NCBI GenBank assembly: GCA_903858975.1
Contig: CAIOKW010000127.1
Span: 1 to 15,045, forward strand
Length of the DNA stretch: 15,045 nt
Source of the DNA: Oligoflexia bacterium
Lineage (GTDB): Bacteria; Bdellovibrionota; UBA1018; CAIMNF01
Direction: 5' to 3'
Part shown: one piece after another, positions 1 through 6,095 of the stretch
Layout of the letters: the number at the start of each line of letters is the position of its first letter
How positions within the stretch are numbered: position 1 is the first letter of the stretch
Translations under genes and position numbers: made by a program
Notes under the pieces: generated by a model
Databases searched by the model: none
What the model was told of the DNA's origin: nothing
What the model saw: only the letters and a program-made list of their open reading frames with translations

Positions 1-831
1 ATTTAAGGTTAATGCATCTCCTTGAATTCCAATCGATAAGGATGGAAGTGAGGCCAGGCGATCCTTTTCGCCTGGCTTTATTTCAATCTCTTTTTGCTCT
101 TTAAATTGAATGCGGTACTTCCCGCTCATTTTTAAGCCCGATTGAGGCTCACCGCGAGTTTCGGTTTGCTCACTCCCTTGAATTAAAGTCGGTCTACCAG
201 CTAAATCCAGTTTCACCTCATGGCGTGACTGAAGAATTCGAATTTGTTTGGCCCAATTCCCGGTATAAGTTTTTTTACTTTTTAATCCGCCACCCTGCTC
301 TGGTTTCCAGTCAAAAAGATATGCGCCCATGGTGTCCTCAGCCGTCCGAAAAGCATAGAGGCTGACAAAGTCTCGGATCACATTTAACTCATCCCGCTCA
401 ACCTTGGTCTTTGGTTTTTCAGCTCGAATTTTCTTAATTTCAAAGTTCTCACCGAGCTCCACAAAAAAGGGTCTCGTCGACCGGATCCAGTCTTTTTGAT
501 TTTGAAATTGAAGCTCAAACTGGACTTGATTCCACACCGAGTGCTCACCTTTTTGAATGGGGGTCACCTGGAAGCGCCCTTCATAGTGAAGATCCACAAA
601 GGGTTTTGAGCGCCCTTGTTCAATCAGCTGCGATTGAATTTCTCTGCTGAAGTCATAAACGAGAACGGTCCCCGCTTCACGAGCAGTAAGAGTAGAATCG
701 CTCTCGACCGGCTTCACTTCATGGGAGGCCAGCTTCCGATTCAAACGAGCGTTTTGGTCGAAAGGCAAAATCCAGACTCCGATTCCAGAAAGCACCAGGA
801 TACTGAAAACAATTTTTAGGGTTTTGCGCAT
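1..831 (-). CDS. Exported/membrane-anchored protein of unknown function, C-terminus off the left edge
   Basis: A continuous minus-strand reading frame of 277 codons runs from the ATG at 831 to the window edge with no stop, so only the N-terminal part is seen. The first ~24 residues (MRKTLKIVFSILVLSGIGVW and onward) are a signal peptide or a single N-terminal membrane anchor. The rest is soluble and beta-rich in character: hydrophobic/polar alternation around residues 55-110 (for example TVLVYDFSREI and VWNQVQFELQF), then a charged stretch rich in Lys and Glu near residues 130-150. No cysteines, catalytic motif or coiled coil stand out. The start has a good Shine-Dalgarno, GGAG at 842-839, seven bases upstream of the ATG, and overlaps the end of the upstream gene by 16 bases, which suggests coupled translation. 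I do not recognise the family with confidence. The pattern faintly recalls the N-terminal beta region of vitellogenin-like large lipid-transfer proteins, which is a hypothesis only. Confidence 0.8.
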   Translation of the reverse strand, partial: MRKTLKIVFSILVLSGIGVWILPFDQNARLNRKLASHEVKPVESDSTLTAREAGTVLVYDFSREIQSQLIEQGRSKPFVDLHYEGRFQVTPIQKGEHSVWNQVQFELQFQNQKDWIRSTRPFFVELGENFEIKKIRAEKPKTKVERDELNVIRDFVSLYAFRTAEDTMGAYLFDWKPEQGGGLKSKKTYTGNWAKQIRILQSRHEVKLDLAGRPTLIQGSEQTETRGEPQSGLKMSGKYRIQFKEQKEIEIKPGEKDRLASLPSLSIGIQGDALTLN

Positions 832-1688
832 GAATTCACTCCAAATGCGAAACACTTTCCTGGCCAGCTAAAGAAACTTTTATGCAAGACACGAGTCCAT
901 CGTCCAAAGAGAATGTTGGTGTCCACAAAACCGTAAACATCCCCTTTTAAGAGGACTACTTTTCCTAAATAATCGGCATAGGGCTTTTGACCATTCAGAA
1001 GTAAATGAGCTTCAACACCCGTTGTACCTTCAACGATATCCACACGGCCACCCACTCCGGCCCTAACAATGTAGAGACTGGCGTAACCTTGGATGTATGC
1101 AGCCGCTGCAAGCTTAGCTTCTACCCTGGCATCCAAGCTTGAATCCTGAAGCGGATAAGAAAGGCCTGGGGTTAAGGAAGCAACGAGTGCGCCCTCAAAC
1201 TCCACGCCAGCATCAAGCTCCAGCATCACCGGACCGAGCGGATACATGAAAAGTGGAAATGGAATTTGCGTCGGAGCCACCCCTCCTGTGTAAACTAAAG
1301 CACCATTCACAAAGCGAAGGTCCCCTGCCCACACTCGAGTCCCGCCGATATAGAGATCGGTTCTTCCCAGCTCAATTCCGGCCGGAGTAGCGCCCGGAAT
1401 AGGCGTTGCTCCGGGCAGTGGAGTGGCCGGCGGAATCGCCTCCACACTTGCTGAGACTAAAGAAGTCGTTTGACCTAAAAATTGGGATTGGGTCTCACTT
1501 AAAACTCCGAGCCCGGAGGGAAGCGCTTGGGCCTTTTCTTCAAATGAAAGCGGTTTGCCGAGCACCTTTGATTTTTGAACCATGGGTTTCAGCAATAAAT
1601 CCGATTGTGGGGATACCTCTTCGGCATAGGCAAAACTTGCCGAGAACAAGATCAACGAGGAACAGATTCCGTAGCGGAAAGACTTCAT
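816..1688 (-). CDS. Secreted protein of unknown function with a Pro/Ala/Thr repeat linker
   Basis: This encodes 290 residues. It begins with a Sec signal peptide (Lys and Arg near the start, hydrophobic core at 8-20, likely cleavage after AYA at 20-22), so the protein acts in the periplasm or outside. Residues ~23-85 are polar; 86-104 are a low-complexity Pro/Gly/Ala/Thr linker with PGATP-type repeats; ~105-290 form a beta-rich domain with small-residue runs (AKLAAAAYIQGYASLY at 191-206) and the only mature cysteines, C279 and C287, near the C-terminus, possibly a disulfide. The ATG at 1688 has a strong Shine-Dalgarno (rc of CCTCC, 1694-1698) five bases upstream. The downstream gene starts inside its last codons. 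Function is unknown. The C-terminal domain has the look of a module I associate with myxobacterial and Bdellovibrio-type secreted proteins, but this is recollection, not a search result. Confidence 0.85.
   Translation of the reverse strand: MKSFRYGICSSLILFSASFAYAEEVSPQSDLLLKPMVQKSKVLGKPLSFEEKAQALPSGLGVLSETQSQFLGQTTSLVSASVEAIPPATPLPGATPIPGATPAGIELGRTDLYIGGTRVWAGDLRFVNGALVYTGGVAPTQIPFPLFMYPLGPVMLELDAGVEFEGALVASLTPGLSYPLQDSSLDARVEAKLAAAAYIQGYASLYIVRAGVGGRVDIVEGTTGVEAHLLLNGQKPYADYLGKVVLLKGDVYGFVDTNILFGRWTRVLHKSFFSWPGKCFAFGVNSCAKP
1377..1433 (-). repeat. Degenerate tandem repeat encoding a Pro/Gly/Ala/Thr linker
   Basis: Within the secreted 290-residue protein, codons 86-104 encode repeated units of the form (P)GATP(x), reading PATPLPGATPIPGATPAG. 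The DNA copies are diverged at third positions, so the repeat is old or selected at protein level. It most likely forms a flexible or extracellular-type linker between the polar N-terminal part and the C-terminal beta-rich domain. Confidence 0.6.
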
Positions 1689-1717
1689 ACTACCTCCAAA
1701 ACCCCGATCTCATTTTC

Positions 1718-1746
1718 AGTATAACCGGGATTTGCCAAAAAGTTAA
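1718..1746 (-). promoter_or_regulatory. Candidate sigma-70 promoter for the two secreted-protein genes
   Basis: On the minus strand a -10-like TATACT (1723-1718) lies 17 bases downstream of a -35-like TTAACT (1746-1741; four of six match TTGACA). Transcription would start near 1711, leaving a short leader before the ATG at 1688. The 190-base gap to cca separates this pair from the ftsK-cca run, which supports an independent promoter. Prediction from hexamer match only. Confidence 0.4.
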
Positions 1747-1747
1747 A

Positions 1748-1770
1748 ACTTCTTGACAATTATTAGAAGT
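1748..1770. promoter_or_regulatory. Inverted repeat ACTTCT-N11-AGAAGT upstream of the candidate promoter
   Basis: Perfect six-base arms at 1748-1753 and 1765-1770 surround an AT-rich 11-base centre. The element sits just upstream of the candidate -35 for the secreted-protein genes, so it could be an operator. It could also be a chance repeat in AT-rich intergenic DNA. A second short inverted repeat, GGTTG-CGC-CAACC, lies at 1798-1810; it has no T-run on either side and is not a convincing terminator for cca. Confidence 0.25.
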
Positions 1771-1878
1771 AATTGATATTCCGATATAATTTTGATTGGT
1801 TGCGCCAACCCTATAGGCAAAGATTCACAAATACTTCTTAATTCCCTTTCGGTATTTAGAAGCGGAAGCTAGAGCGGA

Positions 1879-3159
1879 TTACTTTACAAAGTGAGTGAGG
1901 ACATAGCTGAGTGCCTCTTCCGAGGTCGTAATCACACCCTCAAGAGTCAAGTCTTCGACGACTCTTAAGATCTCCGTGAACTGGCGGCCCGGACTCATCC
2001 CGAGCTTCACTAAATCATCTCCCGAAATCGGAGACTTCACCTGAAAGCGCCGCTTCGCTTCCGGGTAAACCGACTTCACAAATTCAAGCCCCGCCAAATT
2101 TCCGTCATAAGAAATAGCGTCGAGCTCATGAAAGCGCATGAGCAACTCAAAGTTCTCATCCCGCATCCACCTAAGAAGCGTTGCCTCTCGCATCGAGAAC
2201 GCATCTTTAAACTTGGGCGTCTCTCGGACCAGGTAGGCCATCAGATTCGCATCCTCATTTGAAAACTTCAGACGCTCCGCAATCTTTCTCGCCTCCGCAT
2301 CTCTTTTCTCGATTGGATTTAACCGAAGCGTCGGCAATAAAAACAGTGACCAGTAGAAAACACTCGGCTCCACAGCCACAGAGGAACTCAGAACATTTAA
2401 AACACGCAGGGTTTGATCCCAAACTTTCTTTTGCTCGAGCTTGGCAACACTCACCTCTGGCACCACATTTTCAAGCAGTCCCAATTGATCAAGCTCCACC
2501 ACCGCCACTCGAGAAGAAGGATGAGTCAGAATTTTTTCGAGCTCATCGCGAATCCTCTCAATACTAATTTTACGAATGAGCGCTGCATTTTCCTGAATTG
2601 CCCGACGAGTCCCCTCTTCCAATTTAAAACCAAATCTCGATGAAAAACGTACCGCTCGAAGGAGCCTGAGCGCATCTTCTCGAAACCGTTCATCGGGCAC
2701 GCCGATGGCTCTTAAGACCTTATCCTTCAGATCTTGCATCCCCTGAAAAAAATCAAGAATTTGATTGGTCTTTAAATCCAAATAAAAGGCATTAATCGTA
2801 AAGTCTCTTCGCTCTGCATCTGCCCTTACATCACTGAACTCGACCTTCGATGGCCTCCGGTGATCATGATAACTGGCATCTTTTCGAAAGGTCGCAACCT
2901 CAACCTGCATTCCGCTCTCGGTGACCACCTTCATCACCCCAAAGGCCCGACCCACTTCAATCACCTTGGGGAAAATCTTCTCCACTTCTTCGGGTCGCGC
3001 ACTGGTTGCCACATCGAAGTCTTTAATTGGACGAGCGAGCAAAAAATCTCGCACACAGCCTCCGACTAAATACGCATCAAATCCGGCATCAAAAAGAGCA
3101 TTTAAGACGCTTCGAACTTCTGCAGGCACGGGAAAGGATTTATCAATCCGCGTCCACAT
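1879..3159 (-). CDS. cca: CCA-adding-type tRNA nucleotidyltransferase (class II, PcnB/Cca superfamily)
   Basis: Predicted 426-residue cytoplasmic enzyme that adds or repairs the 3' CCA end of tRNAs. The class II nucleotidyltransferase head is clear: GGCVRD at 33-38, the metal-binding DFD at 47-49, the ERRDFTINAFY motif at ~116-126 and the nucleotide-recognition helix EDALRLLRAVRF at 161-172. A helical RNA-binding tail follows. I chose the ATG at 3159 rather than a longer frame to 3219 because GAAGG lies six bases upstream and because the extra 20 residues are unlike the family and lie inside the upstream gene. It overlaps that gene by 17 bases, so translation is probably coupled. The exact specificity (full CCA, CC-only, A-only, or poly(A) polymerase as in PcnB) cannot be settled from motifs; the DHRRP segment at ~99-103 and the moderate length favour a tRNA nucleotidyltransferase over PcnB. 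Confidence 0.88.
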   Translation of the reverse strand: MWTRIDKSFPVPAEVRSVLNALFDAGFDAYLVGGCVRDFLLARPIKDFDVATSARPEEVEKIFPKVIEVGRAFGVMKVVTESGMQVEVATFRKDASYHDHRRPSKVEFSDVRADAERRDFTINAFYLDLKTNQILDFFQGMQDLKDKVLRAIGVPDERFREDALRLLRAVRFSSRFGFKLEEGTRRAIQENAALIRKISIERIRDELEKILTHPSSRVAVVELDQLGLLENVVPEVSVAKLEQKKVWDQTLRVLNVLSSSVAVEPSVFYWSLFLLPTLRLNPIEKRDAEARKIAERLKFSNEDANLMAYLVRETPKFKDAFSMREATLLRWMRDENFELLMRFHELDAISYDGNLAGLEFVKSVYPEAKRRFQVKSPISGDDLVKLGMSPGRQFTEILRVVEDLTLEGVITTSEEALSYVLTHFVK

Positions 3160-3484
3160 CGAGCACCTTCCCCTCTTTTTTGTATGCGCTTTTGGTCTCA
3201 GACTTGAGGATTGGAGCAAAACGATTCTTGGCTCGAGATCCCTGCACCGCAGGCCCCCCTGAATTCTTCGAGGTCTTTGCGCCTTTTTTTACAGACTTAC
3301 TCGGCACTGGCTCCGGCTCCGCCTCAGAAGGCTCTTCACTTGCCCCCTCAGGCTCCTCTTCGTAATCAATCTCATACTCCCCATCCGCAGCCGCTGGCGC
3401 TTTGACTGCGCCAGAACTCGCACCCGGCGTCTCCGCATGAAGCATTGGATTTAAGAGTAAGGAAAATAAAACCGCTAGGATCAT
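3143..3484 (-). CDS. Small exported protein with acidic then basic low-complexity halves
   Basis: A 113-residue product. Residues 1-17 (MILAVLFSLLLNPMLHA) look like a signal peptide with cleavage after LHA, although there is no positive charge before the core. Mature residues ~34-58 are strongly acidic (EIDYEEEPEGASEEP and onward); residues ~63-107 are rich in Lys, Ser and Arg; no cysteines are present. The protein is probably disordered. The ATG at 3484 is preferred over an upstream TTG at 3490 in the same frame; a weak GAAAG lies seven bases before it. It sits 13 bases after ftsK and its last codons overlap the start of cca, so it is probably co-transcribed and couples their translation. 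No function can be assigned. Confidence 0.7.
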   Translation of the reverse strand: MILAVLFSLLLNPMLHAETPGASSGAVKAPAAADGEYEIDYEEEPEGASEEPSEAEPEPVPSKSVKKGAKTSKNSGGPAVQGSRAKNRFAPILKSETKSAYKKEGKVLDVDAD

Positions 3485-3497
3485 GAGCAAACTTTCA

Positions 3498-5999
3498 TTA
3501 TGGAATCAAGATTTCTCTCGGGCGAGCACCATCTGCAGGCCCTACAATCCCGCGCGCTTCCATCATTTCAATGATTCGAGCAGCACGATTGTATCCAATC
3601 TGAAGTCGTCTCTGAAGGAAACTCGCAGAAGCACTCTTTGAGTTTCGAACAATAAAGAGCGCCTCTTCAAAGAGTGGATCTGAATCATCTTCACCACCCG
3701 CTTCAGCCATTGCCTCTTCTGGATCAATCAAGATCTCATTACGATACTGAGGCTTCCCTTGTTCACGTAAAAAGTCGGTCACCTTGTTGAGTTCTGCATC
3801 ATCAATGAAGGCCCCTTGCAAGCGCACCAACTCACTTTGGCCTGTAGGAATATAGAGCATATCCCCTTGTCCGAGTAAGCGCTCCGCTCCTTGGCGATCA
3901 AGAATGGTACGAGAGTCGATTTGAGAAGAAAGCGAGAACGACACCCGTGTCGGCATGTTTGCTTTAATCAAACCTGTAATCACATCCGTCGACGGACGCT
4001 GAGTCGCGATCACGAGATGAATTCCTGAAGCTCGGGCCTTTTGAGCAATCCGAGCAATAGATCCTTCCACATCTTTTTTAACCGTCATCATTAAATCTGC
4101 TAACTCATCAATGATGATTACAATGTAAGGAAGTTTTCCGATGATCGGATTGCCAGACTCATCTTTTTCAAATGCTTCGATCCAATCGCCACCGGTGAGT
4201 AAGCCACCGGACTCTTCCTGCTGTTGGGCTTCCTCTTGGAGTGCGTTTGCCATCGTTTCAGCACCCTTCGCATCGACCATTTCATTGTAGCCCTGTAGGT
4301 TCCTCACTCCAGCGGCCTCAAGAATCCGGTACCGTCGCTCCATTTCACGAACCGCCCACTTGAGCGCACTTGAAGCATTTTTAGGGTCATCCACGACCGG
4401 AAGCAGAAGGTGCGGAATATCGTGGTAAAAACTAAATTCAATAAACTTCGGATCTACCAGAATCAAGCGAAGCTCATCTGGAGTGAAGCGATACAAGAGC
4501 GAACAAATGAGTCCGTTCATGAACACCGACTTCCCGGAACCCGTTTGACCGGACACCAGCAAGTGAGGCATTTTTGCAAGATCTGCAAAAATAGACTGAC
4601 CTGCAATATCTTTCCCCATCACCACCGGAATTTGATATTTCGGATTTTGGAATTCGCCCGTCTGAAGAAACTCACGCAACAAGACTTGTTCGCGATTTTC
4701 AGAGGGAATCTCAATCCCCACCACCGCTTTACCTGGAAGTGGAGCCAAAATACGCACTGACTTTGAGGAGAGTGCCATCGAGAGATCTTCCACCAGATTT
4801 GAAATTCGAGAAACTTTGATCCCCGGTCCTGGCTTGAATTCATACAGCGTGATCACCGGCCCCACGCGCATCGCAGTGACTTCGCCGTCAATTCCAAATT
4901 CTCCGAGCTTATCGGCTAGAATCGTCGCACGATTTGTTAAACGGTCACGATCAATCGCTGTTTCAACTTTGGTGACTTTTCTTAAGAAATCAATAATCGG
5001 AAGCTTCCATTTGCCGCGTTTCTTATCAAACTTGAATTTAGGTTTTGCCGCTTCTGGTTCTGCAATCGCTTTTTCAATCACAGGACCTGCCTCAAACAGA
5101 TCTTTCTGCTTTCGAAGCTCTTCCACAGAGATCACGCTCTTCTTCGGCTCCGCCGCTACCGACAGGGCCTCTTCAGAGTCATTCTCTTTTGATTCTTCAA
5201 AATCCTCAGAGCTTGCACCTGCAGCCTCCTGAATCAATGACGCTTCAGTAGAACCCTTTGCGACTGTAATTTCAGCAGGAGTGACTTCGTGGGCAATTGC
5301 ATTTTTAGCCTCACTGCGAGCAACACGGTAAGCATCCGCTCGCTCTTTAATCTGATCAAAACTTCTTCGTGCTTGCACCCCGATAAATTGAGCAAGCTTG
5401 TTGAGCAGAATTGCCGAATAGTACGCCAGGTAAGTTAAGGCTAAGCGACCGAAACGATAAGCCACCACTCCTGATGCTTGGATGAATTGAGATAGAAAAT
5501 TCGCAACTCCAATCGGAGTCGATACCACGAGTGCCGAAAAGAAGATCGCCAGCGAAACAATCGATGCGCCCGTTTTATTAAGAAGGCGCTCCATCGGAAC
5601 CGAAAGCCACGCTCCAAAAACCCCACCGGTTAAAAACTGAGTTCCATCCCAATACCACTGATGCCAATGGAGGGACATAAAAACCGTCAAAGCAATGACG
5701 CTCATACTCAAGCCCGCAAGCGAGGAAAGGGCTCGCGCCAAAGACTCTTTTGAATGCAGGTGTGATGCGACGAATAAAAATCCGACCGGGATCAGGAAGG
5801 CTCCAAATCCGAAGAACTGCAAAAAGATGGACGCCAAATAAGCCCCCACTTGTCCGCAAGAGTTAAGAACCGCCTCTGTGGACTGTGTGAAAAACGAAGG
5901 ATCCTGCGAGTGATATGAAAATATTGCGATCCAGAGAAATAATCCGAATGCGCTCATGCCGATGGTGCCGATCTCGATGCCGAGTCCTTTTTTTGCCAC
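3498..5999 (-). CDS. ftsK: DNA translocase FtsK/SpoIIIE family
   Basis: Predicted 833-residue septal DNA pump that moves chromosome termini through the closing division site and activates XerCD recombination at dif. The N-terminus carries about four membrane helices within residues ~12-175, then a variable linker (~200-320) rich in Glu and Lys. The motor holds Walker A GQTGSGKS at ~484-491 and Walker B IIIDELADLMM at ~627-637, followed by the family motif ATQRPSTDVITG. The last ~60 residues (from ~775) form the gamma winged-helix domain that reads KOPS polarity sequences. The start is GTG at 5999: AGGAGG at 6011-6006 is six bases upstream, so the longer TTG start at 6029 is not needed. The length is typical of the short-linker type rather than E. 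coli FtsK. It heads a run with the small exported protein and cca, and diverges from ileS. Confidence 0.96.
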   Translation of the reverse strand: MAKKGLGIEIGTIGMSAFGLFLWIAIFSYHSQDPSFFTQSTEAVLNSCGQVGAYLASIFLQFFGFGAFLIPVGFLFVASHLHSKESLARALSSLAGLSMSVIALTVFMSLHWHQWYWDGTQFLTGGVFGAWLSVPMERLLNKTGASIVSLAIFFSALVVSTPIGVANFLSQFIQASGVVAYRFGRLALTYLAYYSAILLNKLAQFIGVQARRSFDQIKERADAYRVARSEAKNAIAHEVTPAEITVAKGSTEASLIQEAAGASSEDFEESKENDSEEALSVAAEPKKSVISVEELRKQKDLFEAGPVIEKAIAEPEAAKPKFKFDKKRGKWKLPIIDFLRKVTKVETAIDRDRLTNRATILADKLGEFGIDGEVTAMRVGPVITLYEFKPGPGIKVSRISNLVEDLSMALSSKSVRILAPLPGKAVVGIEIPSENREQVLLREFLQTGEFQNPKYQIPVVMGKDIAGQSIFADLAKMPHLLVSGQTGSGKSVFMNGLICSLLYRFTPDELRLILVDPKFIEFSFYHDIPHLLLPVVDDPKNASSALKWAVREMERRYRILEAAGVRNLQGYNEMVDAKGAETMANALQEEAQQQEESGGLLTGGDWIEAFEKDESGNPIIGKLPYIVIIIDELADLMMTVKKDVEGSIARIAQKARASGIHLVIATQRPSTDVITGLIKANMPTRVSFSLSSQIDSRTILDRQGAERLLGQGDMLYIPTGQSELVRLQGAFIDDAELNKVTDFLREQGKPQYRNEILIDPEEAMAEAGGEDDSDPLFEEALFIVRNSKSASASFLQRRLQIGYNRAARIIEMMEARGIVGPADGARPREILIP

Positions 6000-6005
6000 T
6001 TCTAC

Positions 6006-6011
6006 CCTCCT
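6006..6011 (-). promoter_or_regulatory. Consensus ribosome-binding site that fixes the ftsK GTG start
   Basis: AGGAGG on the minus strand, six bases before the GTG at 5999. It is the strongest Shine-Dalgarno in the window and lies inside the longer in-frame TTG reading, arguing against that start. Confidence 0.75.
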
Positions 6012-6029
6012 GGTTAAATCGCGTTGCAA

Positions 6030-6065
6030 TACAAAAATTGTACGGTGTTTTTTAGGGATAGGAAA
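6030..6065 (-). promoter_or_regulatory. Candidate ftsK promoter containing a TACAA-AAA-TTGTA palindrome
   Basis: On the minus strand TACAAT (6042-6037) matches five of six bases of a -10 box, with TTTCCT (6065-6060) as a poor -35 at 17-base spacing. The -10 lies within a 13-base palindrome, TACAA-AAA-TTGTA at 6030-6042, which could be a repressor site or coincidental. The predicted leader is about 30 bases and contains the AGGAGG site. I found no convincing plus-strand promoter for ileS in the same 96-base divergent gap. Confidence 0.35.
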
Positions 6066-6095
6066 GCCTTGTTTGATCGGGTAGAACTATTCATT

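Noticed and set aside
616..819. Plus-strand 67-codon frame
   Set aside because: It lies opposite the open minus-strand gene that has a signal peptide and a good ribosome-binding site; the translation has no recognisable features.
1406..1756. Plus-strand 116-codon frame opposite the secreted 290-residue gene
   Set aside because: It crosses the start region and promoter of a well-supported minus-strand gene, has no ribosome-binding site I can see, and its composition looks like a reverse-strand shadow.
1753..1790. Plus-strand TTGACA and TATAAT as a promoter
   Set aside because: The hexamers are perfect but 26 bases apart, far from 17, and no plus-strand gene follows.
1798..1810. GGTTG-CGC-CAACC as the cca terminator
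   Set aside because: The stem is only five pairs, it is about 70 bases from the stop codon, and no T-run follows on the minus strand.
3160..3219. 20-residue N-terminal extension of the tRNA nucleotidyltransferase
   Set aside because: The start at 3159 has a ribosome-binding site and fits the family; the extension lies inside the preceding gene.
4410..5232. Plus-strand frames of 116 and 138 codons inside ftsK
   Set aside because: They are antisense to a fully supported FtsK with intact motor and linker; no start signals or family features.
6024..6095. N-terminal extension of IleRS from TTG 6024
   Set aside because: The extra 24 residues overlap the ftsK translation and promoter region and are not typical of the family; ATG 6096 fits.
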